From positions 16,773-54,180 of the forward strand of contig JANKMU010000013.1 in assembly GCA_024650045.1 (NCBI GenBank): a DNA stretch of 37,408 bases. Reading direction: 5' to 3'. Source of the stretch: Mycoplasmatota bacterium. Lineage in GTDB: Bacteria; Bacillota_I; Bacilli_A; Acholeplasmatales; Acholeplasmataceae. Each line of letters starts with the position of its first letter. Positions within the stretch are counted from its first letter, which is position 1. The position numbers and the translations under genes are program-made. The notes beneath the pieces are model-generated. The model was given only the letters and a program-made list of their open reading frames with translations, had not been told where the DNA came from and did no database searches. Of this stretch, positions 14,621 to 22,402 are shown one piece after another.

Positions 14621-16762
14621 TTAATTCTGTTGGGTTTCAATGATGACGAGTTGATCCTCATTAACTTGCATTTTGTATTTCTTATGAGGTTCAATTGAAC
14701 CTTCTATAATCTTGGTTGCTACTAATGTTTCGATATGTCTTTGGATAAAACGTTTAAGTGGTCTAGCACCATATTCATCGTTAAATCCATGTTTAATGAC
14801 AAATTTTTGAATTTCTTCGCCAAGTTCAATAAATAAATTCTTTTCTTCCAAACGTTTTTTTAAATCGTTTAGCATCTTCATCGCAATCTTCATTTGAACT
14901 TGAAGACTTAATGCGTTGAATACAATAATTTCGTCAATACGATTGATAAACTCAGGTTTAAATTTAACCTTAACTAAGTCCATGACCTTATTTTGAGCAT
15001 CTTTTTCATAGCTTAATAAGAATTCACTACCGATATTAGATGTTAATATAATAATTGTGTTTTTAAAATCAACTACACGCCCTTGGTTATCGGTTAATCT
15101 ACCATCTTCAAGGATTTGTAATAAAATATTGAAGACTTCTGGATGTGCTTTTTCGATTTCATCAAATAAAATAATTGAATATGGCTTTCTTCTAACCGCT
15201 TCAGTTAATTGTCCACCTTCATCATAACCGACATATCCAGGAGGAGAACCAATCAATCGAGATACACTATGAGCTTCCATATATTCACTCATGTCCATAC
15301 GGACGATTTGATTTTCGCTATCAAATAAAGCTTCAGCAAGTGATCTTGCAACTTCAGTCTTTCCTACACCTGTAGGTCCTAGGAATAAAAATGAACCAAT
15401 GGGTCTATTTTCATCTTTAATGCCTGCACGTTGGCGAATAATGGCATCACTAATTAATCTGATGGCATGATCTTGTCCGATGACTCTGTTTTTAAGGGTT
15501 TCTTCAAGGTGTAGTAGTTTTTCTTTATCACCAGACATTAGTTTAGATACAGGAATTTGAGTCCACTTAGAAACGATTTCTGCAATGATTTCTTCTGTAA
15601 CTGTCTCAGTTAATAGTTTATCGCCTTCTTGATTTGATAAAGTCATCTCTTGAATATCTTTTTCTAGTTTAGGTATTTTACTATATTGTAGCTCAGCAGC
15701 CTTTTGATAATCATTATCATTTAAAGCATTTTGCAAGTCTAGTCTAACTTTTTCAAGATCATTTTTCTTTGATTTTATTAGGTTTAAGGTTTCTTTTTCC
15801 TCTTCCCAACGTTTTCTTAATAGTTTCTCTTCTTTTTTGAATTGCTCTATATCAGTTTTAATTTTAGATAAACGTTCTTTAGAAATAGGATCGGTTTCTT
15901 TATCTAATGCAGTTTTTTCTATTTCTAGTTGCATGAGCTTACGGTTAACCGTATCGAGTTCAACTGGCATGGAATCAATTTCCATACGTATTGAAGCACA
16001 AGCTTCATCAATTAAATCAATAGCTTTATCAGGTAAGAAGCGGTCAGTGATGTATCTATTTGATAAAGTAGCAGAAGCAATAATTGCTAAGTCGGAGATC
16101 GTAACACCATGATGTGCTTCAAATCTAGATTTTAAACCTCTAAGTATACTAATGGTATCACTCACTGTTGGTTCGTTAATAACAACTTTTTGGAATCTTC
16201 TTTCTAATGCACTATCTTTTTCTATGTATTTGCGGTATTCATTAAGCGTGGTTGCTCCAACGCAGTGAAGTTCACCACGAGCAAGCATTGGTTTAAGCAT
16301 GTTTGATGTATCCATAGAACCATCAGCACGTCCTGCACCAACAATATTGTGCAATTCGTCAATAAATAAAATGATTTCTCCGTTAGATTCTTTAATTTTA
16401 TTTAAAACAGCTTTCAATCTTTCTTCGAATTCTCCTCTAAATTTAGCACCAGCAACGAGTGCAGCTAAATCAAGTTCGTATATGATTTTATTTTGCAAGC
16501 CTAAAGGAACGTCTTTATCGACGATGCGTCTTGCTAAACCTTCAACGATTGCAGTTTTTCCGACACCAGGTTCACCAATTAATACTGGATTGTTTTTTGT
16601 TTTACGGGATAAAATCTTGATAACTCTTCGGATTTCATCCTCACGACCGATGACGGGATCAATTTTTCCTTGTTTTACATCTTCAACAATATTTCTTCCG
16701 AATTTTTCTAATACTTTTGGATCTTTGCTATAGTCATCCATTTGTGTAAAGTTCATAAACAT
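14621..16762 (-). CDS. clpB: ClpB disaggregase, short form lacking the N-domain
   Basis: At 713 residues it lacks the roughly 150-residue N-domain of full-length ClpB but keeps the rest. The first AAA+ module has Walker A GEPGVGKT (63-70) and Walker B ILFIDE (131-136). A coiled-coil middle domain covers about 265-390. The second AAA+ module has Walker A GPTGVGKT (462-469) and the [17 protein letters not shown] segment, and the small C-terminal domain follows. ClpB threads aggregated proteins with DnaK. The middle domain separates it from ClpA/ClpC, and no ClpP-binding loop is evident. The start is firm: AAGGAGG and a CIRCE-covered promoter lie immediately upstream, so the short form is what the gene encodes rather than an internal start. 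Confidence 0.95.
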   Translation of the reverse strand: MFMNFTQMDDYSKDPKVLEKFGRNIVEDVKQGKIDPVIGREDEIRRVIKILSRKTKNNPVLIGEPGVGKTAIVEGLARRIVDKDVPLGLQNKIIYELDLAALVAGAKFRGEFEERLKAVLNKIKESNGEIILFIDELHNIVGAGRADGSMDTSNMLKPMLARGELHCVGATTLNEYRKYIEKDSALERRFQKVVINEPTVSDTISILRGLKSRFEAHHGVTISDLAIIASATLSNRYITDRFLPDKAIDLIDEACASIRMEIDSMPVELDTVNRKLMQLEIEKTALDKETDPISKERLSKIKTDIEQFKKEEKLLRKRWEEEKETLNLIKSKKNDLEKVRLDLQNALNDNDYQKAAELQYSKIPKLEKDIQEMTLSNQEGDKLLTETVTEEIIAEIVSKWTQIPVSKLMSGDKEKLLHLEETLKNRVIGQDHAIRLISDAIIRQRAGIKDENRPIGSFLFLGPTGVGKTEVARSLAEALFDSENQIVRMDMSEYMEAHSVSRLIGSPPGYVGYDEGGQLTEAVRRKPYSIILFDEIEKAHPEVFNILLQILEDGRLTDNQGRVVDFKNTIIILTSNIGSEFLLSYEKDAQNKVMDLVKVKFKPEFINRIDEIIVFNALSLQVQMKIAMKMLNDLKKRLEEKNLFIELGEEIQKFVIKHGFNDEYGARPLKRFIQRHIETLVATKIIEGSIEPHKKYKMQVNEDQLVIIETQQN

Positions 16763-16798
16763 CCTCCTTTATACATCAATTAATTTAAATCCAACTCT

Positions 16799-16841
16799 AT
16801 TATAAATCAACAAATTGGCACTGTCAACTGTTAAGTGCTAA
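16799..16841 (-). promoter_or_regulatory. clpB promoter with CIRCE (HrcA) operator
   Basis: On the minus strand, TTGACA and TATAAT are separated by exactly 17 bases (plus-strand positions 16822-16827 and 16799-16804), a perfect sigma-A promoter. Overlapping the -35 is TTAGCACTT-N9-CAGTGCCAA (16815-16841). It matches the CIRCE consensus TTAGCACTC-N9-GAGTGCTAA at 15 of 18 positions with the canonical 9-base spacer. CIRCE is bound by the heat-shock repressor HrcA, so clpB is expected to be induced by heat shock. Confidence 0.9.
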
Positions 16842-16863
16842 TTTATTTAATAATCATAAAAAT

Positions 16864-16872
16864 ATGGTAAAA
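16864..16872 (+). promoter_or_regulatory. Extended -10 promoter of the phosphatase gene
   Basis: TGG-TAAAAT lies 37 bases before the start codon. It resembles other extended -10 elements in this window. Confidence 0.4.
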
Positions 16873-16909
16873 TATGAATATGCAAAAAAGAAAGTGAAGT
16901 GGTGATTTT

Positions 16910-17392
16910 ATGATTAAAATATGTTTTGTTTGTTTAGGAAATGTCTGTAGATCACCAATGGCAGAAGGTATGTTTACGCAAATGGTTATTAAAGAGAACT
17001 TACAAGATAAGATTTATATTGAATCAAGAGCTACCTCAACATGGGAACACGGTAATCCCCCACATCCAGAGACAAGAAAGATATTAGATAGAATTGGGGC
17101 AAAACATCATCATATGAAATCTATGACTATTCAAGTAAGTGATTTTGTTAAATTTGATTATATTATAGGCATGGATAAGTCCAATGTTCGACATCTTTTA
17201 AAACAAGCTGGAAAGCATAAGCATAAGATATTTCTTTTAAGAGATATTATGGATGAGACAAAAGGGCAAAGTGTTCCTGATCCCTATTTAACCGGACAAT
17301 ATGAACAAACCTATCAATTGTTAGAAGAGTCATTAACAGGTTGGTTAGAAAGATTAAAAAACGAACTTCAATTTAAAGAGAATTTGTATTGA
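16910..17392 (+). CDS. Low-molecular-weight protein tyrosine phosphatase
   Basis: The 160-residue length and layout are those of LMW-PTP enzymes. The phosphate-binding loop C-x5-R-S is at the N-terminus: CLGNVCRS, with nucleophile Cys8, Arg14 and Ser15. The general acid Asp124 is in DPYLTG. Family members remove phosphate from phosphotyrosine (in bacteria sometimes phosphoarginine) on cytoplasmic proteins. The segment after the loop (EGMFTQMVIKENL) is typical. No partner tyrosine or arginine kinase is nearby, so the substrate is unknown. The stop codon overlaps the -35 of the tRNA-Cys promoter, so the tRNA may be transcribed both from its own promoter and by read-through. Confidence 0.93.
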   Translation: MIKICFVCLGNVCRSPMAEGMFTQMVIKENLQDKIYIESRATSTWEHGNPPHPETRKILDRIGAKHHHMKSMTIQVSDFVKFDYIIGMDKSNVRHLLKQAGKHKHKIFLLRDIMDETKGQSVPDPYLTGQYEQTYQLLEESLTGWLERLKNELQFKENLY

Positions 17393-17418
17393 CTTTTTAA
17401 CCATTTAAAAGTTATAAT
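17389..17418 (+). promoter_or_regulatory. Promoter of tRNA-Cys
   Basis: TTGACT (17389-17394), an 18-base spacer and TATAAT (17413-17418), 15 bases before the mature tRNA 5' end. Confidence 0.75.
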
Positions 17419-17433
17419 GATATAGCATGTGAG

Positions 17434-17507
17434 GGCCTCATAGCCAAGTGGTAAGGCAAGGCACTGCAACTGCCTGATCATCGGTTCAAATCCGTTTGAG
17501 GCCTCCA
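17434..17507 (+). tRNA. tRNA-Cys (GCA)
   Basis: The gene folds as a 74-nt cloverleaf with the CCA end encoded. The acceptor GGCCTCA / TGAGGCC pairs fully. The D arm is GCC-loop-GGC and the anticodon stem AGGCA / TGCCT pairs fully. The anticodon GCA is at 17466-17468, and a 4-base variable loop is followed by the T loop TTCAAAT. Discriminator U73 is the known cysteine identity base. The T stem ATCGG / CCGTT contains one T-T mismatch at the second pair, unusual but tolerable. It has its own promoter and a downstream terminator at 17564. The accessory island begins directly after it. Confidence 0.95.
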
Positions 17508-17521
17508 ACTTAATTTTGCAT

Positions 17522-17547
17522 TGGTATCGCCAATCGGATTTGAACCG
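17522..17547 (-). repeat. tRNA 3'-end fragment (T arm, acceptor strand, CCA), inverted relative to tRNA-Cys
   Basis: Read on the minus strand it starts with CGGTTCAAATCCG, identical over 13 bases to tRNA-Cys 17482-17494. Exactly ten bases later there is CCA, as in the real tRNA. The seven acceptor bases (TGGCGAT) and discriminator A differ from tRNA-Cys. No matching 5' half is present. Such isolated tRNA 3' ends are what site-specific integration into tRNA genes leaves behind. Confidence 0.6.
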
Positions 17548-17563
17548 GTTGAAAGTACCCTCA

Positions 17564-17592
17564 TAAGGCTATTTCGATAGCCTTATTTTTTA
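17564..17592 (+). terminator. Intrinsic terminator after tRNA-Cys
   Basis: Perfect 9-bp stem TAAGGCTAT / ATAGCCTTA (17564-17572 and 17577-17585) closed by a TTCG tetraloop and followed by T residues. Confidence 0.85.
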
Positions 17593-17623
17593 TTACTATA
17601 TTATATGGGCCACGAGTTTCATT

Positions 17624-17648
17624 TGATAGTCTCAACCGGATTTGAACT
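17624..17648 (-). repeat. Second, degraded inverted tRNA 3'-end fragment
   Basis: On the minus strand, GTTCAAATCCG is followed by GTTGAGACTA and then TCA at the position of CCA. The bases TTGAG and the spacing match the tRNA-Cys 3' end. It is more degraded than the copy at 17522-17547. No 5' half is seen. Confidence 0.45.
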
Positions 17649-18074
17649 AATTTATTTTCGAAAAACATATACTCTTATTTAAATCATTAGTGTGTGTTTA
17701 GTTGGATGCTTAATGTATAATCGTAATTTTATTAACAGCAAGTATATGTAAGCAAGTACTAATTTAATTACTTCATCCAGAATTCGGTTATAATGCATGG
17801 TATAAAAAGTTTTATGTATGCTCAATAATATCCTTTATATATAATCTATGACTGATGAAATTAATGCTTAATTATTCACACATCAAATATAGACTCTTGA
17901 ACAATTAAATGATAGAATAACTACAAAGAACATAAACTATGTCAATAGCGCTTTGAAAAAGTGTTAAAAAAGCGACTTTATTAATTTTTTGAGTTCTTAT
18001 GCTAATGGAAATGAGTAATGAAAAAAATATAGTTGTCAAAACCTATATAATTTACTCATTAAGGAGAGAATATT

Positions 18075-18959
18075 TTGGAGTTAATTTTTAAGACAAGTTT
18101 TCACGACAATGTTAAATATGAAGTCGCTCAAATCTGTAGAGAACTAGGATATGAGGTAAGAGAAGAGTATAAAGGCAAAGATTGGCGTGCCGATGTTTTA
18201 GTATTGGCAAACAATCAAATGTACGCTTTTGAAATTCAAACAAGTGCACAATCACTTAAGAGAACACTTGAGCGACAAGAAAAATATAAAAGAGATGTTG
18301 TTGTTGGTTGTTGGTTATTTGAAAAAGAACCAAAACAAAAAGAAGAATTAGAACAATTGCCTTTATTTAAACTCAACAATAACAATGATCAATTAACAGT
18401 ATCACTAAAAGATAGAAAAGAACTACCATTAAATTTGTTTTTGAGAGACTTCCTTCAAGATAAGATTAGATTTAGTACGATATTAAGTCCACGTGAAATT
18501 GAAGTTAGATTTATTGAATTTGATTGTTGGAAATGCAAATTAAAGAATCATATATATTACATTGGAAACTATATTTCTCCATGTAATGCAAAACTTTTTG
18601 ATGGGGATATAAAAATATGGGATTCTGAAAAAATAATATTTAATCCACAAATTAGAGATAAAGTGCTTTCCTATGCGAAGAATAATATAAAATTGAATAT
18701 GGCAACAATAAAAGAAAGATACAGTCATACTATAAACAACTCCTATATGTCATTTGGCTGTTTTGGGTGTGATAGTATATTTGGAGATTGGTTTGTTCAC
18801 GAAGCTGTAATTGAAACGTGGTATGGAGATGGAGTTGTCGATAAAATGATAATTCCAACCAAGGATACATCAATTGATTTACAAGTAGAAATACCTCATT
18901 GGTGTCATCCAGGAGATTGCAATTTTTGTAATTCAAAACAAAATAATGACAACAACTAG
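18075..18959 (+). CDS. CoiA-like PD-(D/E)XK nuclease with zinc-binding C-terminus
   Basis: The start is TTG at 18075, with AAGGAGAG 6 bases upstream. In the N-terminal 85 residues the pattern WRADVLVL...YAFEIQTSAQS...YKRDVVVGCWLFE matches the CoiA-like branch of PD-(D/E)XK nucleases: Asp40, Glu53 and Gln55 (E-x-Q) would form the active site. The C-terminal half carries CWKC (about 152-155), CFGC, and CHPGDCNFC near the end, which resemble zinc-ribbon cysteine pairs. CoiA itself aids natural transformation, but this domain also occurs in stand-alone DNA-processing and defence proteins. No other competence gene is nearby, and the neighbours (HEPN, GmrSD-type) point to defence; this is inference. 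It is the first gene of the tRNA-Cys island. Confidence 0.7.
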   Translation: MELIFKTSFHDNVKYEVAQICRELGYEVREEYKGKDWRADVLVLANNQMYAFEIQTSAQSLKRTLERQEKYKRDVVVGCWLFEKEPKQKEELEQLPLFKLNNNNDQLTVSLKDRKELPLNLFLRDFLQDKIRFSTILSPREIEVRFIEFDCWKCKLKNHIYYIGNYISPCNAKLFDGDIKIWDSEKIIFNPQIRDKVLSYAKNNIKLNMATIKERYSHTINNSYMSFGCFGCDSIFGDWFVHEAVIETWYGDGVVDKMIIPTKDTSIDLQVEIPHWCHPGDCNFCNSKQNNDNN

Positions 18960-18983
18960 ACAACTAATTCAAGAAGCACTGTT

Positions 18984-19024
18984 ATTGATATCTCAAATAG
19001 GATATATCAATGCGTGTACCGGTA
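18984..19024. repeat. Inverted repeats before the unknown gene at 19074
   Basis: ATTGATAT (18984-18991) and ATATCAAT (19004-19011) form an 8-bp inverted repeat with a 12-base loop. The 8-base palindrome TACCGGTA follows at 19017-19024. They may be operator sites or chance in AT-rich DNA. Confidence 0.3.
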
Positions 19025-19073
19025 TTAGACATATTTTTATTGACAAATAAGAGTAGATTGCGAGGGGGAACAT

Positions 19074-20216
19074 ATGGAAATTATTTCGATGAATGATTTA
19101 TATGAAAAAGCAGAAAAATTTAGATCATTTATTAATGAGCAAATTGATATAAGTCAATTTATTAACAGAGAAGGGAGCAATCAATGGAACCTAATATGCT
19201 CATGTATGGATTGGTTATCAGTTTCCACACTATGTCTTAACAATGGAGATTACCTTTCAACAAATAAAGGATTGTCTGATTCTGGACATTTTTACTACTA
19301 CGTGTCTTTGATTGATATAATTCTAGAGGCTATAACGCAACTACATAGAATTTTTGTGAATAAAAATACCATACCTTTTGATGATGGAACAGTAGTTTTT
19401 AAAAATCAGCCCAAAGAACTTAAATTAGAAACCGACTCCGCTTTTTTTAAAACTATAAAGGCATGTTTTGGATCCCATTCGGTGAATCTAAGGATTAATA
19501 ATAACAAAGAAAAGTATTGCGCTAGTTGGTCTGGTCAATTTGGCAAGTTAGGAGAAATGAGAGTAGGTTTATATCCGCTTATTCCTGGAAGAAAAGACAC
19601 CATCTGGCTTGATATATCTTACGGTGATTTGAAACATTTTTTAACGAAATGCATGGAGTATTTGGAAATTTTAGAGCCGAAAATTCTTGAAGTTGCGAAA
19701 ATTGTAAAAAAAGATAAATATAAGCCAATAAAAAAGATTACTGATTTTGAGAATAATTTAGATTATCTTTCTTATCTTGAAGAAAAATACATAGAACGAT
19801 TCTATTTTAACGATTTTACGGAGTGCTTTGCCATGTACAAGTATTTTTTTAGCGGAAGTGATTTAGAGAATAACTTATCTAAGGAAGCAATTAACAACTA
19901 CAAGGATAAATTAATTAATGCAGTATTAGATTTTGGAGAATATGTCGAGACAGGAAATTATGATAAAACTATAGATTTTAATTCTTTATTAATTCCAACA
20001 GTTAGATTTGATGCTAAGTTTGACAATTATCTATACTCCAAAGCAATTAATCTATTTCAAAATAATGATTCACAGTGGTATGCTATTGATTGTTCTATTA
20101 GCATATTGGAAAAGATTGGAGTAACATTTAATAAGAGTACAGAGCCTTTAAAATTAGCATTAGCTTTATCGATATCTATTTTTGCTATTAACAATAAGTT
20201 GCCAGTTTTATGTTGA
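19074..20216 (+). CDS. Uncharacterised island protein, 380 residues
   Basis: I do not recognise this protein. It is predicted to be mostly helical, cytoplasmic and without signal peptide or membrane helix. Notable stretches are DWLSVSTLCLNN (about 46-57), YYVSLIDIILEAITQLHRIF (about 74-93), FFKTIKACFGSHSVNLR (about 123-139), then a short beta-rich part (CASWSGQFGKLGEMRVGLYP) and an ISYGDLKHFL segment. The last 140 residues are helical. No nuclease, NTPase or methyltransferase motif is visible, and I do not see the HEPN R-x4-6-H motif. GAGGGGG precedes the ATG. It lies between a CoiA-like nuclease and a HEPN gene, so a role in defence is possible but unsupported by the sequence itself. Confidence 0.6.
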   Translation: MEIISMNDLYEKAEKFRSFINEQIDISQFINREGSNQWNLICSCMDWLSVSTLCLNNGDYLSTNKGLSDSGHFYYYVSLIDIILEAITQLHRIFVNKNTIPFDDGTVVFKNQPKELKLETDSAFFKTIKACFGSHSVNLRINNNKEKYCASWSGQFGKLGEMRVGLYPLIPGRKDTIWLDISYGDLKHFLTKCMEYLEILEPKILEVAKIVKKDKYKPIKKITDFENNLDYLSYLEEKYIERFYFNDFTECFAMYKYFFSGSDLENNLSKEAINNYKDKLINAVLDFGEYVETGNYDKTIDFNSLLIPTVRFDAKFDNYLYSKAINLFQNNDSQWYAIDCSISILEKIGVTFNKSTEPLKLALALSISIFAINNKLPVLC

Positions 20217-20327
20217 AATTTGGTTAATAAAAAATAGATAAAGTAATGATGTAGATAATTGCAACATATAACATCTTAAAATTAACATTAGAATACTTTT
20301 ATTGGTAAATGGAAAGCAAAATCAAGT

Positions 20328-20365
20328 AAAGGTGATTAAACTTGAAAATGGAGAAAAGTAAATGA
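20328..20365 (+). other. Possible seven-codon leader peptide before the HEPN gene
   Basis: AAAGGTGA (20328-20335) lies 6 bases before a TTG (20342) that opens a seven-codon frame (MKMEKSK). Its TGA overlaps the ATG of the HEPN gene (ATGA). The ribosome binding site of this mini-frame is better than that of the HEPN gene (GGAG, 20350-20353). It could couple or limit HEPN translation, or simply be chance. Confidence 0.3.
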
Positions 20366-20775
20366 CATATGATGATTTCCTAATTAAATACGCTCAGTTA
20401 ATGAAATTGTTTCAATGTATTGAATTTGATATAAAATGGACATACTCTTCGATGAGAGTTGGGGATATACATAATAATAGAAGCGAAATTGATAAAATGA
20501 CCTTAGGTACAGTTATTAAACTTCTTAATAAACTAGATAATAGTGATAGTCAACCACACTTAACAAAGTCAGATTACCAATTACTAAGTAACATAACAAG
20601 AATTAGAAACTATTGGGCTCATACGTGTTTTACTGATTTTGTTTATTCGGTTTCAAATATACAAAATGATTTTGATAAGACAAGTAGAAGATTAGAAAAT
20701 GATTATAATAGGGTTAATAAGCTTGCCGAGTCAATTGAGAGATTTAGGATTGGCATGGTCACGAATAGAAACTAG
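20362..20775 (+). CDS. HEPN domain protein, probable RNase-type toxin
   Basis: The 137-residue protein is almost entirely helical and carries RNYWAH at residues 82-87, the R-x4-H signature (with N after R) of catalytically active HEPN RNases. Around it, LLSNITRIRNYWAHTCF fits the helix of that motif, and the N-terminal helix (FLIKYAQLMKLFQCIEFDIKW) resembles the dimerisation helix of stand-alone HEPN proteins. Known HEPN proteins of this kind act as toxins that cut RNA, often neutralised by a nucleotidyltransferase (MNT) or another partner. No MNT gene is adjacent; the gene starting at 20834 would be the first candidate partner. GGAG lies 8 bases before the ATG, and a short leader frame overlaps the start. 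Confidence 0.65.
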   Translation: MTYDDFLIKYAQLMKLFQCIEFDIKWTYSSMRVGDIHNNRSEIDKMTLGTVIKLLNKLDNSDSQPHLTKSDYQLLSNITRIRNYWAHTCFTDFVYSVSNIQNDFDKTSRRLENDYNRVNKLAESIERFRIGMVTNRN

Positions 20776-20833
20776 CAATTATTTTTTTGGATATTATGAC
20801 TCATCAAATAATTCTAAAAGGGGATGTTCACAA

Positions 20834-21970
20834 ATGACTGGAAAAGAATATAATATCATCATTTCGGATATGAAAAATAAAGTTATTAATAAAACAGAAT
20901 TTTATAATTTTGAAATATATGAAATAATATTCAATGAAAATAACGTTATGCTTGATGTTCTTATAGATTATAGAACTAAAACCATGTCTGATAAGGATTT
21001 CAAAAACAAATTTATATTGGCAACCGATTCTTTTAGTAGTTATACTTCAACTGATAGGCTGATCATTCAAAGGATTATATTTGATATAGAATCATATGGG
21101 GAGACCGAAAGAAGAATGAATGAATATAAACAATGGTTTAAGTTAAATTTTAAAGAAGAAAAATTGTTTAAAGAGTACAAGCAGCTAGAAAAATTTATAC
21201 GTAAAAACGATGATGAAGGATTAATTGAGTTTAATAAAATAAAAAGCGAATATGTAAATGGGAATCATTTCAAACATAATAAGAATTATTATAAGTCAGT
21301 TATTAAAGATCAAGTATTTGAACAACTACTAAGACCTGATACATTAAACGTAACTGAATATCCATTTTATATCAAATTAGATAACGAATATTATTCCCCG
21401 AGTCGTAACGCATTGTCATCTTTAGAAGAAGCTGCAATTAATCCAAGTAATCCAAAATGGACTGAAAGTTTTAGTATACATAATGGACTTTTTGAAGGAG
21501 CATCATATGAGTTACGTGAAGATAATGATGACGAAATGGACATTGGTAAAAAGTGTTTCAAGGATAATGACTACTTAAGAGGAATACGTAGGATAGAGTC
21601 AATAGCTAAAAGAAAAAACAACGGTAGATTTAGTATGATGATTGAAGAGTTATCTATTGAGTACGGTATTCTTGTAGGTAGATGCATACATCTTGATTCT
21701 CAAGATCCAATAGGTACCAACTTTTTTGAAGCAATTCTAAGTCATATAGATTATGCGATTAATGTTTATGGAGAAATTCATAATAGATTGAATATAAGGA
21801 TGGACAAAAAAGAGAAATATGATGCAAGTCTAAGAGGACATTTATTTAGAATCGAGAATTATCCGTTTTATAAACTACCTGATCTAACATATCTATTATT
21901 TAAATCAAAACTATTAACGGAAGATTGGGCAACAGCGACTTTCAATAAAGTTAAATACCGCCAAACTTAA
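20834..21970 (+). CDS. Uncharacterised island protein, 378 residues
   Basis: I do not recognise this protein. The frame is open from 20699, but that part overlaps the HEPN gene; the ATG at 20834 has AAAAGGGG upstream and is chosen. The product is rich in Lys, Asn, Asp and Glu, with no signal peptide or membrane helix. Features seen: a charged helical first half (WFKLNFKEEKLFKEYKQLEK), a middle with YPFYIKLDNEYYSPSRNALS, an acidic patch (EDNDDEMDIG), and a C-terminal half with IEELSIEYGILVGRCIHLDS. No catalytic motif I can name. It begins 58 bases after the HEPN gene and may be its partner or a separate module. A GC-rich hairpin follows. Confidence 0.6.
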   Translation: MTGKEYNIIISDMKNKVINKTEFYNFEIYEIIFNENNVMLDVLIDYRTKTMSDKDFKNKFILATDSFSSYTSTDRLIIQRIIFDIESYGETERRMNEYKQWFKLNFKEEKLFKEYKQLEKFIRKNDDEGLIEFNKIKSEYVNGNHFKHNKNYYKSVIKDQVFEQLLRPDTLNVTEYPFYIKLDNEYYSPSRNALSSLEEAAINPSNPKWTESFSIHNGLFEGASYELREDNDDEMDIGKKCFKDNDYLRGIRRIESIAKRKNNGRFSMMIEELSIEYGILVGRCIHLDSQDPIGTNFFEAILSHIDYAINVYGEIHNRLNIRMDKKEKYDASLRGHLFRIENYPFYKLPDLTYLLFKSKLLTEDWATATFNKVKYRQT

Positions 21971-22402
21971 AAATATAGTAATGAAACCACACCGAACGCC
22001 CCACCCCCAAAATGCTTGGGGCAATTTTATTGGAAAACTGAATTTCTATACTGGTAATATAAAAGTAGAACCCCTGTATCACAAAGAATCATAAAAGATC
22101 TAAAACGTAGGTAAGAAAGAGTGAAGTGACTAGTATAAAATCGATTGAATAAGGAAAAAATAGGATTGATTTTGAACCCTATCATATATCTGAAATATAC
22201 TCATCTGTATCAGCTGATTGATGAGTGTGAGTCAGATTTGAATCACGAATATGGCATTATTTGTTAATCAAGAAGCTTATTCATCAATAAGCAATTTAAC
22301 TGTTGATATACGGGATAATCCTAAATTGAATTAAATAACTATCTAATTCCAGTTAAGAAAATGATAGAATAGTAATAAGAAACGAAAAAGGAGGGGTTAA
22401 TT
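21971..22402. other. Gene-free stretch before the GmrSD-type gene
   Basis: It contains a C/G-rich hairpin at 22005-22021 and a 10-base palindrome ATCAGCTGAT (22209-22218). There is also an inverted repeat GCTTATT / AATAAGC (22275-22281 and 22286-22292, loop CATC). Two minus-strand stretches (near 22165 and 22235) resemble a tRNA T loop (GGTTCAAAATC, ATTCAAATCTG) but lack acceptor and CCA spacing. No open frame is supported. The ribosome binding site AAAGGAGGGG of the next gene lies at its end. Confidence 0.5.
22005..22029 (+). terminator. Possible terminator after the unknown gene at 20834
   Basis: Stem CCCCAA / TTGGGG (22005-22010 and 22016-22021) with loop AATGC, followed by CAATTTTA. The T tail is weak. 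It is the most GC-rich spot of the island. Confidence 0.4.

Larger units (their letters stand above)
17508..18074. other. Gene-free stretch between tRNA-Cys and the first island gene
   Basis: The first 140 bases hold two inverted tRNA-3'-end-like fragments (17522-17547 and 17624-17648) and an intrinsic terminator between them. The remaining roughly 420 bases are very AT-rich and contain no open frame I would support and no further repeat I could see. A TATAAT at 18046-18051 may serve the gene at 18075 but has no clear -35. This pattern fits a decayed integration junction. Confidence 0.6.

Noticed and set aside
17434-17507. tRNA-Cys as a pseudogene because of the T-T mismatch in the T stem
   Set aside because: Acceptor, D and anticodon stems, U73, GCA anticodon and CCA are all intact and it has a good promoter and terminator.
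17551-17600. A complete second tRNA on the minus strand made from the terminator hairpin plus the T-arm fragment
   Set aside because: The would-be anticodon loop has the wrong size (6 or 8 bases) and no 5' acceptor or D arm is present.
18730-18963. Minus-strand frame inside the CoiA-like gene as an antisense gene
   Set aside because: No ribosome binding site, composition of a shadow frame, and the plus-strand gene has conserved motifs across the region.
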